NCBI GenBank assembly: GCA_000170815.1 | Contig: ABCO01000004.1 | Coordinates: 302,855-366,854 of the forward strand | DNA length: 64,000 bases | From: an unidentified eubacterium SCB49 | GTDB taxonomy: Bacteria; Bacteroidota; Bacteroidia; Flavobacteriales; Flavobacteriaceae | Reading direction: 5' to 3' | In this document: positions 41,793 to 50,884 of the stretch, piece after piece | Numbering within the stretch: position 1 is the stretch's first letter | Layout: each line of letters starts with the position of its first letter | The notes under the pieces: model-generated | Told to the model about the DNA's origin: nothing | The model's database searches: none | The model's input: the letters and a program-made list of their open reading frames with translations, nothing else | Translations under genes and position numbers: made by a program

Positions 41793-43127
41793 ATGGCGCT
41801 AACAGACATTTCTTTTAAACGTATTCAGCAACTAGCGATACCAGCTATTATTGCCGGTATAGCAGAGCCCGTTTTATCAAGTACAGATGCTGCTATTGTA
41901 GGTAACATTCCTGATTACGGTACAGAAGCATTAGCTGCTGTAGGAATTGTGGGTTCGTTTTTATCTGCTTTAATTTGGATTTTAGGACAAACAAGAAGTG
42001 CTATTGCAGCAATCATATCACAAAATCTTGGCGCAGGGAAAATAGAAAATCTAAAAACTTTTCCGGCTCAAGCTGTATATTTTAATGTAGGACTAAGTAT
42101 TATCGTACTACTTGCTACCTATTTTTTTGTGGAAGAAATTTTCACTTTACTAAATGCAGACGGAAATATCTTAAATCTTAGTATAGCGTATTACGATATA
42201 AGAGCCTGGGGGTTTCCGCTTACGCTTTTCACCTTTGCTGTCTTCGGAATATTTAGAGGGCTTCAAAACACATTTTGGCCTATGATTATTGCTGCAATAG
42301 GAGCAGGAATTAACATAGGACTCGATTTTATATTTGTCTACGGCATAGAAGGTTACATAGACGCTATGGGAGTAGTAGGAGCTGCATGGGCAAGTTTAAT
42401 CGCTCAAGCAATAATGGCTGTCTTATCTCTTATTCTTGTTTTAAAGAAAACCAATGTCTCTTTAAAACTTACCTTTATTATACACCCAGAAATAAAACGC
42501 TTACTCTCTATGAGCGCTAATCTTTTTTTACGTTCAGTGGCTTTAAATGTAGCCTTAATTTTATCTACAAGAGGAGCTGCTGGAATAAGCACAGAAGTAG
42601 TTGCTGCACACACCATCGCATTAAATATCTGGCTATTTACCGCCTTCTTTTTAGACGGTTATGGTGCCGCCGGAAATATTCTAGGTGGAAAATTGCTAGG
42701 AGAAGGTAATTTTTCTGCACTATGGAAATTAACTAAAAAAGTGGTGAAATACAATGTTATTGTTGCAAGCTACTTAGCAATCATCGGAATCGTTTTTTAC
42801 GAAAAAATTGGTTGGATTTATAACAAAGATCCAGAAGTTCTCAAGATCTATTCTAGTGTCTTCTTTATGGTGCTAATATGCTTACCATTTAGTGCTATTG
42901 CATTTACCTTAGATTCTATTTTTAAAGGATTAGGTGAAATGGGATATTTACGCAACGTACTTTTAGCCTCTACATTTTTAGGTTTTTTACCTGTATTAAT
43001 TCTATCTTATTACATGGATTGGGGATTGTTAGGAATATGGCTTGCCATTATTGTCTGGATTGCCTGGCGTGCAGCGGCACTTGTAGTAAAGTATTACAAT
43101 AAATACTTACCATTAGTAAAACAATAG
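41793..43127 (+). CDS. MATE family efflux transporter
   Basis: Multi-TM protein; IPAIIAGIAEPVLSSTDAAIVGNIP, ISQNLGAGKIENL. Confidence 0.93.
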   Translation: MALTDISFKRIQQLAIPAIIAGIAEPVLSSTDAAIVGNIPDYGTEALAAVGIVGSFLSALIWILGQTRSAIAAIISQNLGAGKIENLKTFPAQAVYFNVGLSIIVLLATYFFVEEIFTLLNADGNILNLSIAYYDIRAWGFPLTLFTFAVFGIFRGLQNTFWPMIIAAIGAGINIGLDFIFVYGIEGYIDAMGVVGAAWASLIAQAIMAVLSLILVLKKTNVSLKLTFIIHPEIKRLLSMSANLFLRSVALNVALILSTRGAAGISTEVVAAHTIALNIWLFTAFFLDGYGAAGNILGGKLLGEGNFSALWKLTKKVVKYNVIVASYLAIIGIVFYEKIGWIYNKDPEVLKIYSSVFFMVLICLPFSAIAFTLDSIFKGLGEMGYLRNVLLASTFLGFLPVLILSYYMDWGLLGIWLAIIVWIAWRAAALVVKYYNKYLPLVKQ

Positions 43128-43282
43128 CTATTTAAAAACTTTTCAAACTTACCTGAATTCTAAACATTTCTTTAAAATTTTAGAGTTATTCCTTAAATAA
43201 GTAAAAAAAACACAAATATTTAATAGTTAGAAATTTAAACATACACCTTGTTTAATAGCAAGAATCATTTTGATAATTGTTT

Positions 43283-43371
43283 CTTTAGAAGTGAAAAACG
43301 TCATTTCAGCAAATCACATCGATGTATTAGAAGTTCAGTAAGAATTAAAAACCTGTCTCAAATTACTTTTG
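43283..43371 (+). promoter_or_regulatory. Predicted LytTR-type site S1: three 21-bp-phased repeats plus -7 box
   Basis: CTTTAGAA (43283), TTTCAGCA (43304), TATTAGAAGTTC (43325); -7 TACTTTTG at 43364, 32 bp after the last 8-mer. Confidence 0.65.
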
Positions 43372-43409
43372 ATTCAGAAATACAAACAAACTTCTAAACC
43401 AATATCAAA

Positions 43410-45590
43410 ATGAAAAAAATTACAATACAAGGTATCTTTCTTATAATGACGCTCTTTTGTAGTGCAATGTATGCACAAATAACAGGCGTTAACACTTCAG
43501 CCACGCACTCACAATATGGTATTACTAACAATACGGCTACAAGAGATATTGACGACTTAACCACTGTATTAATATGTGGAGCAACAACAGAACAGAGTTG
43601 GTTAGATGATATAGAAGAGCAATTAGATAATACAGGTCTAGTAGATACCGAAACTTACAATATTAATTTAGGCACCCCTACCTTAGCAGAGTTACAAGCC
43701 TATGATAGTATATTAGTATTTACAGATGCTGGAGCAGCAGATGGTACAACCTTTGGCAATAATCTTGCTACTTATATAGAAAATGGAGGACACGTTGTTG
43801 ATGCTACATTTGAAGATATAGTTTCTGAACCAATAACAGGTAATTTTAATTCTTATAAACTTTTTAACGCTACTAATTATGTATTCGGTACTTTACAAAC
43901 GCTCGGGACAGTAAACGAACCTGGGCACCCTATTATGAATAACGTAAATTCGTTTAACGGGGGTACTTCATCTTTTAGAGTAACTGAAGGTACAATTCCT
44001 ACAGGCGCCTCAGTTGTTGCAGAATGGTCTGATGGCACACCGCTTGTTATTGCACATCCTAATATGGGAACGGCAAATACAAAAAGAGCTTTTATCAACT
44101 TTTTCCCCGTTTCTGACAACGCTCGTGATGATTTTTGGGATGCAAGTACAGATGGTGCTATTATGGTTGCTAATGCATTAAATTGGGTAGTTACAGATGA
44201 AGATGACGAACTACCTAATGTACTCGTTGCAGGCGCAACATTGGTTGAATATTTAGAAGACGTAGAATTACAACTTGAAGGAACAGGAAATTTTTCTGCA
44301 GTGGATATATTTTTCACTAATAACGCAACTCCTACTTTAGCAGAATTACAAAACTATGATGCTGTTTATCTATTTACAGATTTAGATGTCTTAAACCCTA
44401 TCGCTTTTGGTGATGTGCTTGAACAATATATAAACGGTGGTGGTGCTGTACTTGATGCTACATTTAGTCCTAATATTCCTATCACTGGAGGTTTTACTCA
44501 ATATGAATTATATAGTAATTCAGGTCAATCTAATGGTACAAATTTAGGAATTGGAACCATTAATCTACCTAATCACCCTACACTAGATAGTGTAAATACT
44601 TTTGACGGGGGTACTTCATCTTATCATAACACTCTTGGAACTTTAGCAACAGGCGCTACAATAGTAGCAGAATATACAACAGGTGCTCCATTAGTTATTG
44701 TAGCAGAAAATATAGGTCCAGCTAATGTAAGGAGAGCATTCTTAAACTTTTACCCTCCATCTATTGATGCTCGTGATGATTTTTGGGATACTAATTCTGA
44801 TGGTGCAACATTAATGGCAAATACAATTTACTGGTTATTAGATGTAGATACTAACACAAACAATGCACCACAAGCACAGTGTCAATCTTATACTGCAATA
44901 CTAGATGCAAACGGAGTTGTGACTATTACTCCTGATAATATTGATGGCGGATCTTCAGATTCTGATGGAACCATTACTTTATCTATTGACAACGCTACTT
45001 TCACTTGTGCTGATCTTGGTGAAAACACAGTAACCTTAACAGTAACAGATGATGATAACGCAACAGCAACTTGCTCTGCTATTGTTACCGTAGTAGATAC
45101 TACAAGCCCTACAATCAATTGTATCGCAGACATTACCGTAACCTATTTAGAAGGTGAAAGTTTTGAATTACCTAACTACGTTGCAGACGGTGATATTACT
45201 GGAATGGACAACTGCGACTTTACCATCACACAATCGCCAGCTGCAGGAACTACGCTTACAGCAGGTACATATACTATTATGTTTGAAATTACAGATACTT
45301 CTAATAATACTGAAACTTGTGATTTTGAATTAACTGTTGATGAAATCTTAGGCTTAAACGATATCGCCTTTGCAGACTTAACATTATTCCCTAATCCTGC
45401 AACAACACAAGTAACAATAAAAGGTAACTTTGAAGTTGCAAACCTTACAGTGTTCAACTTATTAGGTCAAAAAGTAATGTCAAGTACTTCTGAAATTTTA
45501 AACATCCAAGACCTTGCAGATGCAATGTATATTGTTAACATTACTGATACAGAAGGTAACACAACAACAAAACGTTTTATCAAAAGATAG
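43410..45590 (+). CDS. T9SS type A sorting domain protein with two tandem ThuA/GATase-like domains and HYR-like domains
   Basis: Signal peptide; two about 210-aa repeats (LICGATTEQSWLDDIEEQLDNTG.../LVAGATLVEYLEDVELQLEGTG...); C-terminal FADLTLFPNPATTQVTIKGNFEVANLTVFNLLGQKVM...MYIVNITDTEGNTTTKRFIKR. Confidence 0.93.
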   Translation: MKKITIQGIFLIMTLFCSAMYAQITGVNTSATHSQYGITNNTATRDIDDLTTVLICGATTEQSWLDDIEEQLDNTGLVDTETYNINLGTPTLAELQAYDSILVFTDAGAADGTTFGNNLATYIENGGHVVDATFEDIVSEPITGNFNSYKLFNATNYVFGTLQTLGTVNEPGHPIMNNVNSFNGGTSSFRVTEGTIPTGASVVAEWSDGTPLVIAHPNMGTANTKRAFINFFPVSDNARDDFWDASTDGAIMVANALNWVVTDEDDELPNVLVAGATLVEYLEDVELQLEGTGNFSAVDIFFTNNATPTLAELQNYDAVYLFTDLDVLNPIAFGDVLEQYINGGGAVLDATFSPNIPITGGFTQYELYSNSGQSNGTNLGIGTINLPNHPTLDSVNTFDGGTSSYHNTLGTLATGATIVAEYTTGAPLVIVAENIGPANVRRAFLNFYPPSIDARDDFWDTNSDGATLMANTIYWLLDVDTNTNNAPQAQCQSYTAILDANGVVTITPDNIDGGSSDSDGTITLSIDNATFTCADLGENTVTLTVTDDDNATATCSAIVTVVDTTSPTINCIADITVTYLEGESFELPNYVADGDITGMDNCDFTITQSPAAGTTLTAGTYTIMFEITDTSNNTETCDFELTVDEILGLNDIAFADLTLFPNPATTQVTIKGNFEVANLTVFNLLGQKVMSSTSEILNIQDLADAMYIVNITDTEGNTTTKRFIKR

Positions 45591-45650
45591 TCTCCATATC
45601 AATACAAGACAATCGTAGCGATACGTATAATTTACAAAAGTGTTATAATA

Positions 45651-45682
45651 AAGCCCTGACAGAAATGTTAGGGCTTTTTTTT
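45651..45682 (+). terminator. Rho-independent terminator
   Basis: AAGCCCTGAC-agaaat-GTTAGGGCTTTTTTTT. Confidence 0.85.
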
Positions 45683-45686
45683 AATA

Positions 45687-46355
45687 CTAAAGTGTATACA
45701 ACGTAGTCACAATAACACCTTTCATACCTTTTACTTTTACAGATAATAATTGTGTTGATTCTTTAACATCAAATCTAAAAGGACTTGCCAAAACATTAAT
45801 TCCGCTATTCTTTTTAAGTCGAGTTCCTTGCCCAGATATGATGTCTATATTAGGAATAAAATCTTCATCGGGTATATGCTCTGTTAATATCACATATTTA
45901 AACCCCATTAACTTATTTAAAACTTGTTGCACTTCAGTATTAGACAAATGCTGCAACACTTGCCTTACAATAGCACAATCGCCAACAGGCAAACTATCAA
46001 CCGCAACATCGAGACAGGTAAACGTCAAGTTGTTTTCAGAAAACTGTTTTTTATTATACGCTATAAGGCTTTCTACAATATCTACAGCCTCATATCGCTT
46101 TGTATATTTCACTAATTCTTTCCCTACATTAAAATCACCACAACCCAAATCGCAAACAACCAAGGGGGCTTCAAAAGACTTTAAAAAAGAACGTACCACG
46201 TCTAAATAGGGAGTCACAATATCTAGATGATGAGAACCTTCACCTGAGTAAAATCTAGAAGTACCACTCCCCCAAAGTTCTTTTTCATACACTTGTGCCA
46301 TAGCGTCTTTGGTGGGCCAAGGCGTTTTATTCTTTTTAGAGATTTTCTTTTCCAT
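45687..46355 (-). CDS. Class I SAM-dependent methyltransferase
   Basis: LVVCDLGCGDFNVGKELV, YEAVDIVESLIAYNKKQF, CAIVRQVLQHLSNTEVQQVL. Confidence 0.85.
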   Translation of the reverse strand: MEKKISKKNKTPWPTKDAMAQVYEKELWGSGTSRFYSGEGSHHLDIVTPYLDVVRSFLKSFEAPLVVCDLGCGDFNVGKELVKYTKRYEAVDIVESLIAYNKKQFSENNLTFTCLDVAVDSLPVGDCAIVRQVLQHLSNTEVQQVLNKLMGFKYVILTEHIPDEDFIPNIDIISGQGTRLKKNSGINVLASPFRFDVKESTQLLSVKVKGMKGVIVTTLYTL

Positions 46356-46536
46356 AGTTAATAATACAAATTAAAAAATAGCTTCGGAAATAATAAGACT
46401 CCAATTAATTATGAACCCCATCACATCAAGTAATTTTGTTTTTAACAATTTACATTTCTTTTAAAATCCTTCCGTTAATAACATTCTATAAAACTTGTTG
46501 TAAAAGATGTAATTTTTTTGAAATTTGGGCGCCACT

Positions 46537-46944
46537 ATGAGGTTACTTAAAATTGGTGATAAAATGTACAATGTCAAGCAACAAGGCTTTGACGATTTTA
46601 TGCGTTATAGTTTTTCTGAAGTAGTAGAACTTACAAAAACGCTTGCTGTTTTAAAAAATGGCGTGAAGGTTATTAACCAACCTAAAACTTCTTTTATTGA
46701 ACCTATAGGATATTCTGTAAACAGAGATAGAAGTACCCACTGGCATTTATTGACCGTAGAAGTAATTAGAAAAGCACAATTAGAGAACGAGAAGATTACT
46801 ATTCACGACTGGTTTGAGCAAAAGCAATTTACTTTTGAAGATAAGCGCGCTATTTATCATGCATTTCAAGCTAAAAAGAAAAAAGTAGAAGCAATTGGCT
46901 TAAACTCAATAGGTTTTGAGTCAAATGAACTCAAGAATAAATAA
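46537..46944 (+). CDS. Hypothetical protein
   Basis: About 136 aa ORF, MRLLKIGDKMYNVKQQGFDDFMRYSF; no family recognised. Confidence 0.6.
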   Translation: MRLLKIGDKMYNVKQQGFDDFMRYSFSEVVELTKTLAVLKNGVKVINQPKTSFIEPIGYSVNRDRSTHWHLLTVEVIRKAQLENEKITIHDWFEQKQFTFEDKRAIYHAFQAKKKKVEAIGLNSIGFESNELKNK

Positions 46945-47112
46945 TGCCACAGAAAGGTCACTGTGTAAATACTTAAAAAATTACACAAGTACGTTTTACC
47001 TCTATAGCGATCAAACACGCTCAACCTCTTTTGGCAAATAACCAATATGTAATAAGAAGGAACCCAGTACGGAACCTTGTCGTTTTATGAATTATTTTCA
47101 TATTTCCAGAGC

Positions 47113-47145
47113 AAAAAAAATCGAGCTGAAATGATTTCAGCTCGA
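47113..47145 (-). terminator. Perfect-palindrome terminator of orphan minus-strand transcript
   Basis: Minus: TCGAGCTGAAAT-c-ATTTCAGCTCGA TTTTTTTT. Confidence 0.85.
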
Positions 47146-47331
47146 CTACTTAATAGGTTTGTCTTTTAATAATTAATACTCCTCAATATCAATCATAATT
47201 CTAGACATCCCCCTCTTAAAAAACTATTATTTTGTTTCGGAATCCCTCAAAACCTAAACACTCTATTATAAGATAAAACAATAGTATTCACTTATTCTAA
47301 TCAGCGAGATACTCGCCTTAAAAACTTAAAT
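47113..47331 (-). ncRNA. Candidate about 220-nt orphan transcript (small RNA or micropeptide MSRIMIDIEEY at 47173-47208)
   Basis: Lies between a predicted LytTR-dependent promoter (47338-47405) and a strong terminator (47113-47145); no ORF of 60 aa or more. Confidence 0.5.
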
Positions 47332-47337
47332 ATGATA

Positions 47338-47405
47338 CAAATATGGTTCTAATAAAAGGTTTTAAGTTCTGGTAATTGCTGAAACCCTACTTTCGATTTC
47401 TGAAA
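47338..47405 (-). promoter_or_regulatory. Predicted LytTR-type site G: 21-bp direct repeat plus -7 box
   Basis: On + strand TGCTGAAA (47377) and TTCTGAAA (47398); -7 CAAATATG 47338-47345; register 32. Confidence 0.75.
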
Positions 47406-47533
47406 TCCCCCTTTCATTTTATCAATGGTTATGTGTCATAAAAAACTCTTATTCGCTTCTTATTTTTTCTGAAATTAGCAATTACCTCTTAATAGGGTAG
47501 GGCTAGTGGTACTATTATCATATTTCCGAAGCA

Positions 47534-47565
47534 GAAAAATCGAGCTGAAAGAATCAGCCCGATTT
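47534..47565 (-). terminator. Terminator of the 50226-47613 operon
   Basis: Minus: ATCGGGCTGA-ttctt-TCAGCTCGAT TTTTC; homologous to the 47113-47145 terminator. Confidence 0.75.
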
Positions 47566-47612
47566 CAAATTAGGATTACTAGTAAACTAGCAATCCAACC
47601 ATCAACGCTATT

Positions 47613-48848
47613 CTATTCGTCTAAGTAATCTTGTAATACAGTGATCCATCCTTTTACAGGATCATTTAATAATTTGTCTGTACCATTATCTCCACTTGTA
47701 TATTCTAACTGGATCGTTCCTGTTGCAACAGGATCTATATTAGCCCCATCTTTATAAGCCCATACAGTAACTTTTAAGTCATATGTATTTCCTGCAGATA
47801 ATTTGTCTTGTGTTTTTCTTAATAACTCTAAGAAAGCATAATCTGCTACATTGTTTGAAGTATTAATGGTCACTTTTGGGTACCAGAAGTAAAATTTTTC
47901 TTGATCTTTATCTATCTGTGGGATGTTTTTAGAAAACTTAGTGCTAGACTGTCTTAGTTGTTCACGGTCTGTAGTTTCTCCAGCCATCTCATAGGTAATA
48001 TTAAACCAAGCACCAGGGTGACTTTGCTCTAACGGTAACTCAAAATATGGCTTAAATGCTACTGTTGCACCTAACTCTCTTTTTGTGATAAAGTTTGCTT
48101 CTTTTTCTGTAGGCTGCAATGATTTTTGGTTTCTCAAATAGTTTGTCCCTTTTGCAAACGCAATTTTTCCTTTATAGTTTTTATACACATCAAAACGCAT
48201 TAGTTTTTTCTTGTCTTTCTCGCTTTGAGCTCCTTTTAAGGTACCTATTAGCATATCTACTTTTGCTTGTGCTGTTTCTATGTCCCAAGTATCAAAAGAT
48301 GTTTTGTCTTTTGCCGCTACCTCTATTACTGTGCGATTTGCATCTAATGGAAGAGGATCATCTGCATCATTTAAGCTTCTGTCTCCTTTAATTACTGCCA
48401 TCACACCTGGTGCAACTTCAATAATTTCTGCATAACCACTTGCACTTGCAGACCTCCAGTTAAAAAACATTTTTACTTCATACTTTGTATAATAGCTTTC
48501 TTTTAAAGTAAGTTCCATATCTGGAGTCTCTGTATTAGACATATAATATTCAAGTTTATTCACTAATTTTCCATCTCTATTTTTTACAAATTTTAATCCA
48601 GAAGTAGAAGGGTCAATAAGACCTACATAATGACCAGAAACCCCTAGTTCGTCTGCTTCACTATTAAAAGCAGAAAAGTCTTTTCCTTTACCCCCTTTTT
48701 TACCTTTTTTCCCTCCAGATTTGTTTGCTTTATTTCCAATTTTAAGTCCTTCTTTTAATTTTTTACCAAACTGAGCTTCGGCATGATTACTCATCCCAAC
48801 GATAAGGAATAAGCTAAAAATTGCTGTAATAATTGTTTGTTTTTTCAT
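47613..48848 (-). CDS. Hypothetical exported protein with basic Lys/Gly-rich segment
   Basis: Signal peptide MKKQTIITAIFSLFLIVGMSNHAEAQ; GNKANKSGGKKGKKGGKGKD. Confidence 0.8.
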   Translation of the reverse strand: MKKQTIITAIFSLFLIVGMSNHAEAQFGKKLKEGLKIGNKANKSGGKKGKKGGKGKDFSAFNSEADELGVSGHYVGLIDPSTSGLKFVKNRDGKLVNKLEYYMSNTETPDMELTLKESYYTKYEVKMFFNWRSASASGYAEIIEVAPGVMAVIKGDRSLNDADDPLPLDANRTVIEVAAKDKTSFDTWDIETAQAKVDMLIGTLKGAQSEKDKKKLMRFDVYKNYKGKIAFAKGTNYLRNQKSLQPTEKEANFITKRELGATVAFKPYFELPLEQSHPGAWFNITYEMAGETTDREQLRQSSTKFSKNIPQIDKDQEKFYFWYPKVTINTSNNVADYAFLELLRKTQDKLSAGNTYDLKVTVWAYKDGANIDPVATGTIQLEYTSGDNGTDKLLNDPVKGWITVLQDYLDE

Positions 48849-48876
48849 GATTAATTAATTTATGGTTATTGATAGT

Positions 48877-50226
48877 TTAAAAATTTAATTGTAATGTTTT
48901 TGTTTGAGTTGTTGTCGTTCCATTTTCACCTGTAGAACCGGTACGTCCTGCACTTGCACTGCTGTATTTAGGAGCTCCGCCTTTTCCACCTTTTCCTCCC
49001 TGATTGTTAATTTTTAATGTTACTTTTTTAACATTAGGATCTTTGATAACTGTTACATTTCCACCGGCACCACCGTTTCCTCCATTTCCTCCATCTGCTG
49101 TAGAACTATCACCATCAAAACCTCCCATTCCATAACCTCCTATGGCATTCACTATAAACTCTGTATCTGGAGTTAATTTATACTGTGATACTATTTTATT
49201 CTTGGTATTGTTATACACCTCAATTTTATTGAGAGTAGCTCCAGTTTGTTTATGTTTAAAAGACTTAACTTTTACTGTAAGATTATCTGCTCGTCCCGCA
49301 TGTTGACCATCTTTTCCTTGAAAAACCGTCATATGTTTTTTACGATCCCAACCTGCAAAACCATTTTGATTTACTTGTATAGATACATTGTTTGTAGTTG
49401 CTAATGACTTTGAAGCCTTTAATGAAGGGTGATAAACCGATTGAACACTAAATACAACCTCATCATTTTTAAGGCTTGAGGCGTTTTCATCTACTTTTAC
49501 GCGCTCTATAGTGTTGCTCACACCAGTGTGAGATAATTTAAAATCTTCCCAAGGCATTTTACCTCCTAGATTTGAAGTCTTTAATTGTGAGCCATCTGCA
49601 AGTGTAGCTATTATCCCGTAATCTATAGCCTCACTAAAATGGGCTATTTTTTTAGGGGTGTTAATTATTTCTAACGCTATACTTTTTACTTTTTTATGCT
49701 GAAGTGAATTTGCAATTCTATCTGACTCTGCTAAGGCAGCTTTTGCTTCTTTAACATTGGCTCTTGCATTGGTCTGGTTTTTAAATGTCGCTATAGCATA
49801 ACTTGCAACTTCTTCATTTGTCGCTTCCCATTTTTTACCAAAACTACCTCCTGGTTTTACTAAAACATACTTCGTATTTGCTTCTTGTTTTCCATTCCAT
49901 TCATAGTAAACAGCGTAGTCTTTAATAAATGAAAGTCTAAAAGTTTTAAATGCAAAATAAGCTGGATAACCAGGAACATCTGGTTTAAAGGATTCGTCTA
50001 AAATCCCTGCTCTTTTTACTAAAATCTCTGACACATTCTCACCGGATTTTGTAATCACTACTGGCCAAGCTTTTTTTACTTTTTCAAATTTTTTGCCGTT
50101 AATTTTATACACTGTATAATTGCCAGACTCAAATTTGCTCAATACTGTATTTTGACTTTCTTGTCCTATTACTGGATAAAAACCCAGGAGTATCAAAAAG
50201 GTAAAGAGAAATAGTTTTGTTTTCAT
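48877..50226 (-). CDS. Hypothetical exported protein with Gly-rich C-terminal region
   Basis: Signal peptide MKTKLFLFTFLILLGFYPVIGQ; GGYGMGGFDGDSSTADGGNGGNGGAGGN ... NNQGGKGGKGGAPK. Confidence 0.8.
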   Translation of the reverse strand: MKTKLFLFTFLILLGFYPVIGQESQNTVLSKFESGNYTVYKINGKKFEKVKKAWPVVITKSGENVSEILVKRAGILDESFKPDVPGYPAYFAFKTFRLSFIKDYAVYYEWNGKQEANTKYVLVKPGGSFGKKWEATNEEVASYAIATFKNQTNARANVKEAKAALAESDRIANSLQHKKVKSIALEIINTPKKIAHFSEAIDYGIIATLADGSQLKTSNLGGKMPWEDFKLSHTGVSNTIERVKVDENASSLKNDEVVFSVQSVYHPSLKASKSLATTNNVSIQVNQNGFAGWDRKKHMTVFQGKDGQHAGRADNLTVKVKSFKHKQTGATLNKIEVYNNTKNKIVSQYKLTPDTEFIVNAIGGYGMGGFDGDSSTADGGNGGNGGAGGNVTVIKDPNVKKVTLKINNQGGKGGKGGAPKYSSASAGRTGSTGENGTTTTQTKTLQLNF

Positions 50227-50260
50227 AATTGCTACGTTTTGATGGTTATTAATTACACTG

Positions 50261-50328
50261 CAAATATGAGGGCAAACTATACCCGATTTTTATAAAAACT
50301 TCTGAAACACCGCTTTCAACTTCTGAAA
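50261..50328 (-). promoter_or_regulatory. Predicted LytTR-type site A
   Basis: + strand ACTTCTGAAA copies, TTCTGAAA at 50300 and 50321; -7 CAAATATG 50261-50268; register 32. Confidence 0.8.
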
Positions 50329-50401
50329 AACACAATACTTATATATCTGACTGTCAAATATTTGAGTTTTATATTTTCAAATAAGCTTCATAAAAGAGCA
50401 T

Positions 50402-50436
50402 AAAAAAAACCGTTCCAAAAATGGAACGGTTTTCTT
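50402..50436 (-). terminator. Terminator downstream of the 106-aa secreted protein
   Basis: AAAACCGTTCCA-aaaa-TGGAACGGTTTT, poly-T on minus strand. Confidence 0.85.
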
Positions 50437-50461
50437 ATATAGTATACTGTTTTTTTTATGT

Positions 50462-50782
50462 TTAAAGAAGCTTAGATAGTTTTAAAGTTTTTCCACAGTG
50501 ATCGCTGCTAATTTTAAAAATAACGTCTCCTTTTTTCCCGCTTTTTGCCCAGCGAACTTCTTTTCCTGTATTACATGTAATACTTGTACTACTTCCATTA
50601 TTAAGACTCACAAATCCTGTTCCTGTATAAATACTTACTTTATCTCCCGTGTCATTAATAAGCTTAAAACTTGCTAAAGTGACTACTGCTTCTGTGTTGT
50701 TAATCTCTACATTTTGTACTTCTGTTGGTGCAGTAAATGAAGAAAATAAAACTACTAATAATATTGCTGATACTGTTTTCAT
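50462..50782 (-). CDS. Small secreted protein (106 aa) with C-terminal two-Cys domain
   Basis: Signal peptide MKTVSAILLVVLFSSFTAPTEV; FKLINDTGDKVSIYTG...ITCNTG...DHCGKTLKLSKLL. Confidence 0.8.
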   Translation of the reverse strand: MKTVSAILLVVLFSSFTAPTEVQNVEINNTEAVVTLASFKLINDTGDKVSIYTGTGFVSLNNGSSTSITCNTGKEVRWAKSGKKGDVIFKISSDHCGKTLKLSKLL

Positions 50783-50807
50783 AATGTATTGGTTTTTAAT
50801 TATGAAG

Positions 50808-50875
50808 CAAAACTACTTGTTTATAACAGTAGAATTAACTGCTAATTTCTGAAACAGCCATTTCAACTTCTGAAA
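50808..50875 (-). promoter_or_regulatory. Predicted LytTR-type site B
   Basis: TTCTGAAA at 50847 and 50868; -7 CAAAACTA 50808-50815; register 32. Confidence 0.8.
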
Positions 50876-50884
50876 CGTGATAAA

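Noticed and set aside
43877-44317. 146-aa minus ORF antisense to the T9SS protein
   Set aside because: Low-complexity Ser/Thr-rich shadow ORF with no signal or domain.
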